NCBI RefSeq assembly: GCF_028583545.1
Contig: NZ_CP087106.1
Span: forward strand, 1,116,001 to 1,180,000
DNA from: Methylobacterium sp. NMS14P
GTDB lineage: Bacteria > Pseudomonadota > Alphaproteobacteria > Rhizobiales > Beijerinckiaceae
Reading direction: 5' to 3'
Length of the DNA stretch: 64,000 nucleotides
The translations under genes were made by a program, and so were the position numbers. Every line of letters starts with the position of its first letter. Within the stretch, counting starts at the first letter, position 1. Of this stretch, positions 49,655 to 58,843 are shown one piece after another. The notes below the pieces were generated by a model. It did not search any database. It had not been told where the DNA came from and saw nothing but the letters and a program-made list of their open reading frames with translations.

Positions 49655-50848
49655 ATGCCCCTGTCGACCTCGCTTCCCCTCGCCGCCGGCCTCGTTCTGC
49701 TGGCCCTCGCAGGCCCGGCCGCCGCGCAGGCGGGCAAGGCCGAAGCGCCGATCCCGGCCGCGACCCTCGCGCTGATGGCACAGAAGGGCGTGACGGCCGC
49801 CGCGCCGGTCCTGTTCCGGGCCTACAAGAAGGAATCGGAGATCGAGGTCTGGAAGAAGGGCGCCTCGGGCTACGTCTACATCAAGACCTTCCCGATCTGC
49901 CGCTGGTCCGGCCAGCTCGGGCCCAAGCGCAAGAGCGGTGACCGGCAGACCCCGGAGGGATTCTACTCGGTGCCCCGGCGCCAGATGAACCCGAACTCGC
50001 ACTACTACCTGTCCTTCGACGTCGGCTATCCCAACGCCTACGACCGGGCCCACGGCGGCACCGGCTCCGCCGTGATGGTGCACGGGATCTGCTCGTCCAT
50101 GGGCTGCTTCGCCATGACCAACGGCACGGTCGGCGAGATCTACGCCATCGCCCGGGACGCGCTGAACGGCGGGCAGGCGGCCTTCCAGTTCCAGTCCTAC
50201 CCGTTCCGGATGACGGCCGAGAACATGGCCCGCCACCGGACCGACCCCAACATCGCCTTCTGGCGGGACCTTAAGGCCGGCTCCGACCGGTTCGAAGTCA
50301 GCCGGGAGGAGCTGCAGGTCTCGGTCGTCGCCGGCCGTTACGCCTTCGCGCCCGCCCGGGATCCCGCCGTCGAGGCGGCCGTCACCACCCGCCGGGCCGT
50401 CGAGGAGGCGCGGATGACCGCCCTGGCCGAGGCGGGCGAGCCCGCCGTGCGCACCACCTATTCCGACGGCGGGCAGAACGCCTTCTGGGCGGCCTACACG
50501 GCCCGGGGCGGGGCGGTGGGGGACATCAGCCGGCCGGAAGCCCTGGCCTTCGCCGGTCAGGAGGTGGTGGTCGTGCCGGGCCACCGCGCCCATCGGCCGG
50601 TGCCCGAAACGGTCTGGGCCGGCTGGGCCGCGCCCGGATCGGGCCTGTCGCCGCGGCAGATGGCGGGGTTCGTGCCGGTCTACGAGCGGGCGCCCGACCC
50701 GTTCGGGGCCCTGGTCGCGCCGCTCCCGACGCGGTACAGCGACGCACTCCCGTCCTGGCTGGCCGCGGGACTCGCCGGGTCGGCGACCGGCCGCCCGATT
50801 CTGGCTGGGTCGCCGGCCGGTCTCCTGGCCGCCGCGGAGCCCCTCTGA
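49655..50848 (+). CDS. L,D-transpeptidase-like protein, YafK type with long C-terminal extension
   Basis: 397 residues. Signal peptide MPLSTSLPLAAGLVLLALAGPAAAQA. The YkuD-like catalytic motif HGICSSMGC lies near residues 144-152. The catalytic fold ends by about residue 220, leaving a 180-residue extension rich in Pro/Ala with no recognised domain. The family cuts or makes peptidoglycan-linked bonds (YafK/DpaA release Braun lipoprotein in E. coli). The GTG/ATG region around 49655 has only weak ribosome-site sequence. The motif-bearing core is in the middle, so the tail is unusual. Confidence 0.82.
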   Translation: MPLSTSLPLAAGLVLLALAGPAAAQAGKAEAPIPAATLALMAQKGVTAAAPVLFRAYKKESEIEVWKKGASGYVYIKTFPICRWSGQLGPKRKSGDRQTPEGFYSVPRRQMNPNSHYYLSFDVGYPNAYDRAHGGTGSAVMVHGICSSMGCFAMTNGTVGEIYAIARDALNGGQAAFQFQSYPFRMTAENMARHRTDPNIAFWRDLKAGSDRFEVSREELQVSVVAGRYAFAPARDPAVEAAVTTRRAVEEARMTALAEAGEPAVRTTYSDGGQNAFWAAYTARGGAVGDISRPEALAFAGQEVVVVPGHRAHRPVPETVWAGWAAPGSGLSPRQMAGFVPVYERAPDPFGALVAPLPTRYSDALPSWLAAGLAGSATGRPILAGSPAGLLAAAEPL

Positions 50849-51053
50849 GCATGCGCGGGCCCTTCGTGGCGGCCCGTGCGTGTGCGCGGACGCACATCAC
50901 GACCGCGTGCGGCACACCAATTCATGGTACGGCAGGGGATGAGCGGTACACCTGCTCCGTCGGCCTGCCGTATTCAAAGCTACCTTCCCGGAACGGCGAC
51001 GGGGTTTCGATCATAAGTGATCGGGACCGACTGTCCGCGGATTCGTGATCGCC

Positions 51054-51995
51054 ATGTCGAACAGTTCCGAGCCGACCATCCTGGCGGCCGACCAGGACCT
51101 CGCACTGCGCTTCTGGGGCGTCCGCGGCTCGACGCCCGTCAGCGGCCCGCAATACGCCGAGTTCGGCGGCAGCACGCCCTGCATCGAGGTGCGGTGCGGC
51201 CAGCGCATGTTCATCGTCGACGCCGGCTCGGGCATCTACAACCTCGGGCAGGGTCACCGGACCGATCTGCCCCAGGAAGTCGACCTGCTGTTCAGCCACC
51301 TGCATCTCGACCACACCGCCGGTCTGCCCTTCTTCAAGCCGGCGGTCCTCGATCCCGACCGGGTGATCAACACCTACTGCGGCAACCTCGGCGGCGAATC
51401 GGCCGGGCCGACCCTCGACCGCCTGTTCGCGCCGCCGCTCTTCCCGGTTACGCTCGACAAGCTGTGCTGCACCTTTCACCACCACGGCTTCGAGGCGGGC
51501 CAGACCCTGGCCTTCCCGGACGGGACGCGGGTCGCCACGATCCTGCTGAACCATCCGCAGGGCTCGGTCGGCTACCGGTTCGAGCACGGCGGCCGACGCC
51601 TGTGCCTGATCAGCGACATCGAGCACAGCGATCCGTGGCCGGATCCGGAGCTCGCCGCCTTCGTGGCCGACGCCGACCTGATGGTCTACGACGGCATGTT
51701 CACCGACGGGGAGTATCCGACCTGCCGGGGCTGGGGGCACTCGACCTGGCAGAAGGGCGTGGAGCTTGCCCGGAACGCGGGCGTCAAGGCGCTCGGGATC
51801 ATCCACCTGCACCCGGCCCATTCTGACACGGCGCTGCGCGACATGGAGGCCGACCTTCAGGCGGAGATGCCGACGGCGTTCATCGCGCGCGAGCGGCAGA
51901 GCCTGATCGTCGGCGCCCCGCGGGCGGTGAGCGGCCGACAGAGCGGACGCCCGGCCGTGGCGCGGGAGATGCGCCGGCGGATCAAGGTCGCCTGA
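51054..51995 (+). CDS. Metallo-beta-lactamase fold hydrolase
   Basis: 313 residues. RFWGVRGSTPVSGPQYAEFGGSTPCIEV is the N-terminal signature of the MBL-fold family with cAMP-phosphodiesterase-like members. The metal motif is SHLHLDHTAG (HxHxDH), with further ligands in YDGMFTDGEYP and GIIHLHPAH. The reaction is not known. A GTG nine bases upstream is an alternative start. No operon partner. Confidence 0.85.
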   Translation: MSNSSEPTILAADQDLALRFWGVRGSTPVSGPQYAEFGGSTPCIEVRCGQRMFIVDAGSGIYNLGQGHRTDLPQEVDLLFSHLHLDHTAGLPFFKPAVLDPDRVINTYCGNLGGESAGPTLDRLFAPPLFPVTLDKLCCTFHHHGFEAGQTLAFPDGTRVATILLNHPQGSVGYRFEHGGRRLCLISDIEHSDPWPDPELAAFVADADLMVYDGMFTDGEYPTCRGWGHSTWQKGVELARNAGVKALGIIHLHPAHSDTALRDMEADLQAEMPTAFIARERQSLIVGAPRAVSGRQSGRPAVAREMRRRIKVA

Positions 51996-52004
51996 GACGC
52001 GGGC

Positions 52005-52199
52005 TCAAGCGGAGCGCCGCCTGCGGGTCCGGCTGTACCGGGCCCAGGTGAACAGCACGAACAGCGCGACGCCGATGATCAGGATGCTCCAGCCGTAGTT
52101 GCTGACGAGCTGCGCGTCGATCGGGTGGCCGACGTACCCGAGCGCCACCAGAAGACCGAGCACCGCGATCGCCGCGGAAACGAGCATCCCTACAATCAT
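52005..52199 (-). CDS. Small two-helix membrane protein
   Basis: 64 residues from MIVGMLVSAAIAVLGL, GGGA just upstream of the ATG. Two membrane helices are predicted (AAIAVLGLLVALGYVG and WSILIIGVALFVLFTWA), followed by a basic C-terminus (RYSRTRRRRSA). No family recognised. A weak EcfG-like match lies 60-80 bases upstream. Confidence 0.6.
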   Translation of the reverse strand: MIVGMLVSAAIAVLGLLVALGYVGHPIDAQLVSNYGWSILIIGVALFVLFTWARYSRTRRRRSA

Positions 52200-52458
52200 C
52201 GAAGTCCCCGGCGTGTCCCATCCGCGCGATTCGGCAGGGCCGTATGGTGGGGAAGAATGCACGGCGGTCGCACCCGTTCCAGCGTTGTGTCCGGCCTCCC
52301 ACCGGCCGGCGCTCGGGCCGTCGGCCGCAATCATCCGCGCCGCGCTGTTCACCGGAATGGCCGGGCAGCGCATTCGGCGGCTCCCATCGCGCCGAAGTTA
52401 GGCTAAGTAGGCCGCCTGACGGCGCCCCGGGGCGCGCGAGGAGCTCGAGACCACGGCG

Positions 52459-53703
52459 ATGAGCGGCCAAGACAACACGACGGCGTCCGCGACGGCGCAC
52501 ACCAGTCCGCAGACGCGTTCCGCCCCCGTCGTTGCGCCGGGCCCCCTGCGCCCGCAGGACCAGCTCGTGACGATCTACGGCGGTTCCGGCTTCCTGGGCC
52601 GGCACGTTGTGCGAGCGCTGGCCAAGCGCGGCTACCGGATCCGCGTCGCGGTGCGGCGGCCGGACCTCGCGCTGTTCCTGCAGCCGCTGGGGAAGGTCAA
52701 CCAGATCGTCGCCGTCCAGGCGAACCTGCGCTACCCGGACTCGGTGGCGCGGGCCGCCGAGCGGTCGGACGTGCTGATCAACCTCGTCGGCATCCTGCAG
52801 GAGGCCGGCTCCCAGAGCTTCGCGCGGTTGCAGGTCGACGGGGCCGAGGCGATCGCCCGCGCCGCGGCGCGCCAGGGCGCCCGGATGATCCAGGTCTCGG
52901 CGATCGGCGCCGACCCGGCCTCGCCGTCGCTCTACGCGCGCACCAAGGCGGAGGGCGAGGCGCGGGTCTTCGCCGCCTGCCCGGACGCGATCGTGTTCCG
53001 GCCCTCGCTGATCTTCGGGCCCGGCGACAGCTTCTTCAACCGCTTCGCCGGCCTCGCCCGGGCACTCCCGGTCCTGCCGCTGGCCGGCGGCCAGTCGCGC
53101 TTCCAGCCGGCCTTCGTGGGCGACGTCGCCGAGGCGATCGCCCGCGCGGTCGACGACACCCTGGCGCCCGGCAAGGTCTACGAGCTCGGCGGGCCGGAGG
53201 TGGGCACGCTGGAGCACTTCGTGCGCTACATGCTGAAGACGATCCGGCGGAAGCGGGTGGTGGTGGACCTGCCCGTGCCGGCGGCCAAGCTCCAGGCCCG
53301 CATGCTGGAGATCGCCGACACCCTGACCTTCGGCCTCCTGCCGGACTCGCTGAAGCTGACCCGCGATCAGGTCACCCTGCTCCAGAACGACAATGTCGTC
53401 TCCGAGGCCGCCAAGGCCGAGGGCCGGACCTTCGAGGGGATCGGGATCACGCCGACCGCAGCCGAGGCGGTGGTGCCGGGCTATCTCTGGACCTTCCGCA
53501 AGGCGGGCCAGTTCGCCACCGATCGGGACGAGGAGTACTTGTCCGAAGTGCCCGACACGCTGGCGTCGGAGCCCCTGGCGGCCGGCTCGCAGCATCGGCC
53601 GAAGACCGCCTCGGGCCCGGCGATCGGGGCCGATGCCGGCAGCTCGCCGGGGGCAGGGCAGGGCAGCATGGGCGTGCGCTGGGGAACCCGGAACCGGGGC
53701 TAG
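52459..53703 (+). CDS. NAD(P)-binding Rossmann protein, complex I NDUFA9-subunit family
   Basis: 414 residues. The Rossmann loop reads TIYGGSGFLGRHVVRALAKRG. LINLVGILQEAGSQSF and VRFRPSLIFGPGDSFFNRF-like VFRPSLIFGPGDSFFNRF are characteristic of the atypical SDR group that includes NDUFA9. Bacterial members have been linked to ubiquinone synthesis (UbiJ-like partners) or complex I, but evidence is thin. A low-complexity Gly/Ser/Ala tail closes the chain. The next gene starts 27 bases later. Confidence 0.85.
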   Translation: MSGQDNTTASATAHTSPQTRSAPVVAPGPLRPQDQLVTIYGGSGFLGRHVVRALAKRGYRIRVAVRRPDLALFLQPLGKVNQIVAVQANLRYPDSVARAAERSDVLINLVGILQEAGSQSFARLQVDGAEAIARAAARQGARMIQVSAIGADPASPSLYARTKAEGEARVFAACPDAIVFRPSLIFGPGDSFFNRFAGLARALPVLPLAGGQSRFQPAFVGDVAEAIARAVDDTLAPGKVYELGGPEVGTLEHFVRYMLKTIRRKRVVVDLPVPAAKLQARMLEIADTLTFGLLPDSLKLTRDQVTLLQNDNVVSEAAKAEGRTFEGIGITPTAAEAVVPGYLWTFRKAGQFATDRDEEYLSEVPDTLASEPLAAGSQHRPKTASGPAIGADAGSSPGAGQGSMGVRWGTRNRG

Positions 53704-53729
53704 GTGACGGCCCGCGCCCGGATCGCGCC

Positions 53730-54743
53730 GTGAGCGCGCCCTCTCCCCACGAGCCCGGCCCGGCCGCGCGGCGCATCCTCGTCACCGGGGCGGCCGGCTT
53801 CGTGGGCGGCCACGTCCTGCCGCTCCTGGCGGGGGCGGCGGCGCGGGCGGGCGACTGCGTGGCCGGGATCGGGCGGGGGCGGTCGCCGCGCCTGCCGGAG
53901 GGCGTCACCTACGCGGCCATCGATCTCCTCGACGAGGCCGCCCTCGGGGGCTTCGTGGCGCGGTTCCAGCCGACCGCGATCCTCCACCTGGCGGGCCTCG
54001 CCTCGGTGGCGGATTCCGCGAGCGGCCCGGGCCAGACGTGGCGGGTCAACGTCGACGGCCTGATGAACCTCGTGGCCGCGGTGGAGGCGGTGCCGGGCTG
54101 CACCTTCTTCTTCGTCAGCTCCGGCGAGGTCTACGGCAGCGCCTTCCTGGCGGGCCACGCCCTCAGCGAGGCGGTCGAGCCCCTGCCGCGCAACACCTAC
54201 GCGCGATCGAAATGGGTGGGCGAGCAGCTGCTCCGCGACCTGCTGCCCCGCATCGGCGTGAAGCTCGTCGTGCTGCGGCCGTTCAACCATATCGGCCCCG
54301 GCCAGGACGAGCGCTTCGTCGTGGCCTCCTTCGCGGGCCAGATCGCCCGGATCGAGGCCGGCCTCGTGCCGCCGTGCCTGGAGGTCGGCAACCTCTCCTC
54401 CTACCGCGACTTCCTCGACGTCGCCGACGTGGCGAACGCCTACGCCGACCTGATCGGCCGGGCGGACTCCCTGGCGGACGGGAGCGTGTTCAACATCAGC
54501 TCGGGCCAGCCGCGGACGATCGCCAGCGTCCTCGAGGACCTGCGCGCCCGGGCCCGGGTGCCGTTCGAGATCCGCATTGCCCCGGAGCGGGTGCGGCCGA
54601 CCGAGATCCCCCTGGCCGCGGGCGATGCCGGCCGCCTCCACGCCGCCACCGGCTGGCAGCCGCGGGTCTCGTGGGACGCGGCCCTGACCCGGGTTCTGGA
54701 CGACGCGCGGGCGCGGCTCGCGGACGCGCGCGCGGCCCGCTGA
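53730..54743 (+). CDS. Nucleotide-sugar SDR, GDP-4-keto-6-deoxymannose reductase-like
   Basis: 337 residues, GTG start. ILVTGAAGFVGGHVLPLL is the NAD(P) loop. The catalytic YxxxK is YARSKWVGEQ. LRPFNHIGPGQDERFVVASFAGQIARIE and GNLSSYRDFLDVADVANAY match the RMD/GMD group. It likely makes a deoxyhexose for surface polysaccharide. It probably forms an operon with the upstream Rossmann gene by spacing. Confidence 0.82.
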   Translation: MSAPSPHEPGPAARRILVTGAAGFVGGHVLPLLAGAAARAGDCVAGIGRGRSPRLPEGVTYAAIDLLDEAALGGFVARFQPTAILHLAGLASVADSASGPGQTWRVNVDGLMNLVAAVEAVPGCTFFFVSSGEVYGSAFLAGHALSEAVEPLPRNTYARSKWVGEQLLRDLLPRIGVKLVVLRPFNHIGPGQDERFVVASFAGQIARIEAGLVPPCLEVGNLSSYRDFLDVADVANAYADLIGRADSLADGSVFNISSGQPRTIASVLEDLRARARVPFEIRIAPERVRPTEIPLAAGDAGRLHAATGWQPRVSWDAALTRVLDDARARLADARAAR

Positions 54744-54771
54744 AGCGCCGGGTCTCGCGCCGGAGTGTCGC

Positions 54772-55566
54772 TCAGCGCTCCGCGACGCCGATCAGCGCGG
54801 TGGAGGGGATCGGCAGGACGGGTCGACCGCCCGCCAAGCGCCGCGCCTCCGCGATTACCGCGGCCCGGTCGCGCGCGCTCAGGTCGACCCAGTCCGGCGA
54901 CAGGCCGAACACCGTGTCGGGGTCGTCGAGCAGTGCGACGTCGAGCCCGTAGTCGAAGGTCACCCGGTCGATCCGGGGGGCTGAGTACCCGGCCGCAACC
55001 AGTTCCCGGGTGAACCCGGCCGGATCGCCGAGCGCCCGCACCCCGTCGGGCATCGCCCGGCTCTCGCGCTCGGGGAACAGCCGGCGGCGGATCTCGCCGA
55101 GCAGCAGGAACGTCGCCGCGCCCTGGTCCTGCCAGGTCGCCACGACGCCCCGTCCCCCGGGCCGCGTCACGCGCGCCATCTCGGCGAGGCCCTTCCGCCA
55201 GTCGGGGAACATGATCACCCCGAAGATCGAGAACACCGCGTCGAAGCCGCCGTCGGGCAGGGCGAGGGCCTGGCCGTCCATGACCCGCGCGTCGACGTTG
55301 GCCAGGCCCGCCCCGGCGATGCGCGCGACCATGCCGGGCGAGAAGTCGACCGCCAGGACCTGCGCCCCCGTCCGCGCCGCAGCCAGCGCGAGGGCACCGG
55401 TGCCCGCCGCGACGTCGAGGACGCGGCATCGCCCGGTCAGCGGCACCCGCGCGAGCGCCGCCTCGGCGAAGCGCGCGGTGAACGGGTGGGCGGTCGTCGC
55501 GTAGTGCTCGGCGACCTTGTCCCACCGATCCGGGTTCTCGAACTCGCGCACCGCCGCAATCCTCAT
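54772..55566 (-). CDS. SAM-dependent methyltransferase, class I
   Basis: 264 residues from MRIAAVREFENPDRWD. Motif I is VLDVAAGTGALALAAA. Next come DFSPGMVARI and VMDGQALALPDGGFDAVFSIFGVIMFPD. The substrate is unknown; the layout is like UbiE/methyltransferase_11 proteins. Its start codon lies at the edge of a 27-bp dyad, so it is probably controlled by the divergent Rrf2 regulator. Confidence 0.87.
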   Translation of the reverse strand: MRIAAVREFENPDRWDKVAEHYATTAHPFTARFAEAALARVPLTGRCRVLDVAAGTGALALAAARTGAQVLAVDFSPGMVARIAGAGLANVDARVMDGQALALPDGGFDAVFSIFGVIMFPDWRKGLAEMARVTRPGGRGVVATWQDQGAATFLLLGEIRRRLFPERESRAMPDGVRALGDPAGFTRELVAAGYSAPRIDRVTFDYGLDVALLDDPDTVFGLSPDWVDLSARDRAAVIAEARRLAGGRPVLPIPSTALIGVAER

Positions 55567-55567
55567 T

Positions 55568-55594
55568 ATCACGCAACTTGATAAGTATCGTGAT
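55568..55594. promoter_or_regulatory. 27-bp dyad operator between methyltransferase and Rrf2 regulator
   Basis: Outer arms ATCACG (55568-55573) and CGTGAT (55589-55594) and inner arms ACTT (55576-55579) and AAGT (55583-55586) share the centre at 55581; 10 of 12 arm positions pair. It is the expected size for an Rrf2 dimer. Confidence 0.65.
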
Positions 55595-55626
55595 GAAGCG
55601 CGGTTGCCAATCCCGCGCCCGGTGTG

Positions 55627-56094
55627 ATGGATCGCCGGGTGCGCACCGACAGCCGCCTCTCCCGAACGCTCCACGTGCTGCTCCACATGGCGCGCCACGA
55701 CGGACCGATGACGTCCGAGGCGATCGGGCGAATGCTCGGGACGAACCCCGTGGTCGTCCGCCGGACGATGGCCGGGCTCCGGAACGCGGGCTACGTGAAA
55801 TCGGAGAAGGGGCACGGTGGGGGATGGACCATCGCGGCTGACCTCAACGCGGTCTCGCTGCTCGACGTCCACCGCGCGGTCGGCGGGCCGCGCATCTTCG
55901 CGATCGGCAGCGATCGCGCGAACCCGGCCTGCGCCGTCGAGAAGGTCGTCAACGAGGCCGTCGAGGACACGCTGCGCGAGGCCGAGGCGCTCCTGGTCGC
56001 GCGGCTCGGCTCCGTCAGCCTCGCCCAGCTCGCGCGGAGCTTCGACGCCCGGTGTCGCTCCGAGGAGCAGTCGGACACGTCGACCTGCGCGTGA
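55627..56094 (+). CDS. Rrf2 family transcriptional regulator
   Basis: 155 residues from the ATG after an in-frame GTG. The winged helix reads RLSRTLHVLLHMARHDGPMTSEAIGRMLG and NPVVVRRTMAGLRNAGYVKSEKGHGGG. The usual three Fe-S cysteines of NsrR/IscR are not seen: only isolated cysteines occur (PACAVE, RCRSEE, and a C-terminal STCA). It may therefore sense something other than an iron-sulfur cluster, or use fewer ligands. The dyad upstream is likely its operator. Confidence 0.88.
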   Translation: MDRRVRTDSRLSRTLHVLLHMARHDGPMTSEAIGRMLGTNPVVVRRTMAGLRNAGYVKSEKGHGGGWTIAADLNAVSLLDVHRAVGGPRIFAIGSDRANPACAVEKVVNEAVEDTLREAEALLVARLGSVSLAQLARSFDARCRSEEQSDTSTCA

Positions 56095-56377
56095 CGGCGG
56101 GGGGCGCGGCGCCGGGCCCGGACGGCGTCGACGTCGCCCCGATGGACAGCCTCCCGAGACTGCTTCGTCGAGCGCGTGCCCCGGCCGTCCGACGGCTGAT
56201 CCCTGTTCCCTGCACCCCTGAGCGACGCCGGGACGATGCCCCACCGGCACGCCGCGCGACCGGCCTCGCGGACGGGGCCGGATGGGGCCGGACGGCGGAT
56301 CCGCGTCGGGCGGTTGCCGCGCCGACGGTCAGGCGCCATGCTCCGCGTCGACGCGGACCAGCACGAGATGATCGGCC

Positions 56378-56755
56378 ATGGGCCTACTGGACGGATTGCT
56401 CGGACACGGCTCGGCCGTCGACGCGGCCTCCCTGGAGCGCCGGCTGGAGGGCATCCTGATCGAGGGCGAGACGGCGCGGCTCGCCTTCAAGATCATCCGG
56501 GACGTGTTCGTGTTCACCGAGCGCCGCGTCATCCTGATCGACGTCCAGGGCGTGACCGGCAGCAAGGTCGAGTTCCTGTCGGTGCCGTACCGCGCGATCG
56601 TGCGCTTCTCGGTCGAGACCGCCGGCACGTTCGACCTCGACGCCGAGTTGAAGATCTGGGTCTCGGGCGCGGCGGAGCCGATCCAGCGGACCCTGAAGAA
56701 GGGCGCGGATGTCCGGGGCATCCAGCGGGCCCTCGCCGAGGGCGTGCTGCGCTAG
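56378..56755 (+). CDS. Bacterial PH-domain protein (YvbH/DUF1696-like)
   Basis: 125 residues. GLLDGLLGHGSAVD at the N-terminus, then LIEGETARLAFKIIRDVFVFTERRVILIDVQG and SKVEFLSVPYRAIVRFSVETAG, the pattern of bacterial PH domains. The ligand and function are unknown; many such proteins are membrane-associated. It is not clearly in an operon. Confidence 0.83.
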   Translation: MGLLDGLLGHGSAVDAASLERRLEGILIEGETARLAFKIIRDVFVFTERRVILIDVQGVTGSKVEFLSVPYRAIVRFSVETAGTFDLDAELKIWVSGAAEPIQRTLKKGADVRGIQRALAEGVLR

Positions 56756-56792
56756 CCCGCGGCGCGCCACGCGCCGGCAGGCGACGGTCTGC

Positions 56793-57989
56793 CTACCGGA
56801 CCACGCCCTTGGCCCGCAGCGCGTCGCGCGCGTCCTCCGGATATTCCAGGTGCTCGGCCAGGATCTCGGCGCTCGAATCCCCGAGGCCCGGCGGCATGCG
56901 CCGCACCGGCAGCCGGCGTCCGTCGAGCCGGTAGGGTGGGGCGATGACGTGGGCGTTCTCGGGCGCCGCGACAACCAGCCCGGCCTCCTGGGCTCGCTCG
57001 CACGTGAGCGCCTCGCGCAGGCCCATCACCTCGCCGCAGGGGATGCCCGCGGCCCTGAGCCGCGCGATCAGCGGCGCGCGCTCCCACTTGGCGAGCTCGG
57101 CCTCCAGCACCGGGATGAAGGCGGCGCGGTTGCGCGACCGGTCGAGGTTGGTGGCGAAGCGCGGGTCGGCGACCCAGTCCGGGCGCTCCAGCACCTGCTC
57201 GCAGAAGCGGCGGTACTGGCCGTTGTTGCCGACCGTGATCACCACCGGCCCGTCGCCGGCCTCGAACACCCCGTAGGGCACGATCGACGGGTGGGCGTTG
57301 CCGTAGCGGGGCGGATCGATCCCCCGGGCGAGCGCCTCCAGGCCGTAATAGGAGGTCAGCGCCACGCCGCAGTCGAACAGGGCGAGGTCGACGGTCCGAC
57401 CGCGCCCGGTCCGCTCCCGCTGGTACAGGGCCGCCAGCACGGCCTGGGCGGCGAACTGCCCGGTGAACAGGTCGACCGCCGCGACCCCGAACTTGAGGGG
57501 CGGTCCCCCGGCCTCGCCGTTGAGCGCCATCACGCCGGATTCGCCCTGGACCACGAGGTCGTAGCCGGGCCGGCCGGCCTCCGAGCCGTCAGAGCTGTAG
57601 CCGGCGATCGAGCAGTAGATCAGGCCCGGATTCTCCGCCGCGAGCGCCGCGTAGCCGAGGCCGAGCTTCTCGGCCCCGCCGGTCTTGAAGTTCTGGACCA
57701 GCACGTCGCTATCGCGGGCCAGGGCCTTCACGATCGCCAGCCCCTCCGGCGTGGCGAGGTCGACGCCGATCGAGCGCTTGTTGCGGTTCACGCTGTCGAA
57801 ATACGAGGTGTTGCCGGGGCTCGTCGGCACGCCCCAGTCGCGGGTATCGTCGCCGCGCTCCGGGTGCTCGACCTTGATCACGTCGGCGCCGAGATCGCCC
57901 AGCACCTGCGCGCACCAGGGCCCGGCCAGGACCCGGGACAGGTCGAGGACGCGGATCCCGGACAGCGGCAGGTCGGCAACGGCATCCAT
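56793..57989 (-). CDS. CaiB/BaiF family CoA-transferase
   Basis: 398 residues. GIRVLDLSRVLAGPWCAQVLGDLGADVIKVE contains the conserved opening and the catalytic Asp region appears in GYDLVVQGESGVMALNG. Members (type III) swap CoA between acids, for carnitine, oxalate or aromatic acids. It is the last gene of a four-gene minus-strand operon with nitronate monooxygenase, enoyl-CoA hydratase and IclR regulator genes, so it may activate an acid for beta-oxidation. Confidence 0.9.
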   Translation of the reverse strand: MDAVADLPLSGIRVLDLSRVLAGPWCAQVLGDLGADVIKVEHPERGDDTRDWGVPTSPGNTSYFDSVNRNKRSIGVDLATPEGLAIVKALARDSDVLVQNFKTGGAEKLGLGYAALAAENPGLIYCSIAGYSSDGSEAGRPGYDLVVQGESGVMALNGEAGGPPLKFGVAAVDLFTGQFAAQAVLAALYQRERTGRGRTVDLALFDCGVALTSYYGLEALARGIDPPRYGNAHPSIVPYGVFEAGDGPVVITVGNNGQYRRFCEQVLERPDWVADPRFATNLDRSRNRAAFIPVLEAELAKWERAPLIARLRAAGIPCGEVMGLREALTCERAQEAGLVVAAPENAHVIAPPYRLDGRRLPVRRMPPGLGDSSAEILAEHLEYPEDARDALRAKGVVR

Positions 57990-58000
57990 CGCGAAAGTCC

Positions 58001-58843
58001 TCAGGCTCCCATGACGCCGTCGAGGCTGCGCACGGCGTCGATCAGTTTCGGGCGCGCCACTTCCAGGAGGAAGCGGGCGTCGGTGATGACGGTGGGGGCA
58101 CCGCAATTGACCGACATGGGCGGCAGGCCGCCGCCCGGATGGAACCCCACCGCGATGGCGCAGACCGTCTCCTGCCACTCGCCGAACGAGGTGCAGCAGC
58201 CGAGTTCCCGGTGCTCCTCCACCGCCCGGTCGAGGCCGGCGCGCAGCGCGGGCCAGGCCACGGGATCCAGCGCCTTCAGGTCCTCGTAGATGCCCGCGCG
58301 CTCCCGATCCGGGCAAACCGCCACGTAGGCGCGGCCCATGGCGCTGCGGGCGAGCGAGATGCGCGAGCCGGTGTCGAGGTTGAGCGAGATCGCCGCCGGG
58401 CCGCGCTGGCAATCGATGTAGCGCATGCTGAGCCGGTCGCGCACCCCGAGCCCCACCGACGCGTTGGCCGCCTCCGCGACCGCGCGCAGCACCGGCCTGG
58501 CAATGGCGCGGACGTCGAGGCCGCCCAGAGCGGCCGAGCTCAGCGCGATGGTGGCGGTGCCGAGGCGGTAGCGGCCGAGCTCGGCCATGTGCTGCAGGTA
58601 GCCGAGCTTGGTCAGCGTGTAGGTCAGCCGCGACACGGTGGAGCGCGGCAGCCCGCAAGCCTCCGCGATGTCGTGGTTGGCGAGGCTCGTGCGCCCCGGG
58701 CCGAAGCAGGCCAGCACCGACAGCCCGCGGGCCAGCGCCGTGACGAAGTGCCGGTCCTCCTTCGCGCCGGACCCGCCGGCGTCGGGCTCGGCGGCGTCGG
58801 GCCCGGCGCGCTGGCCCGCATCCGCCTCCATCGGACCGCTCAT
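58001..58843 (-). CDS. IclR family transcriptional regulator
   Basis: 280 residues from [11 protein letters not shown]; the first 30 residues are disordered. Winged helix: [53 protein letters not shown] (split over residues 31-84). The effector-binding GAF-like domain contains RHYIDCQ-like [10 protein letters not shown] and [19 protein letters not shown]. It is PcaR/PobR-like in style. The stop of the hydratase gene overlaps its start by 4 bases. It likely binds the 15-bp palindromes upstream of the operon. Confidence 0.92.
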   Translation of the reverse strand: MSGPMEADAGQRAGPDAAEPDAGGSGAKEDRHFVTALARGLSVLACFGPGRTSLANHDIAEACGLPRSTVSRLTYTLTKLGYLQHMAELGRYRLGTATIALSSAALGGLDVRAIARPVLRAVAEAANASVGLGVRDRLSMRYIDCQRGPAAISLNLDTGSRISLARSAMGRAYVAVCPDRERAGIYEDLKALDPVAWPALRAGLDRAVEEHRELGCCTSFGEWQETVCAIAVGFHPGGGLPPMSVNCGAPTVITDARFLLEVARPKLIDAVRSLDGVMGA

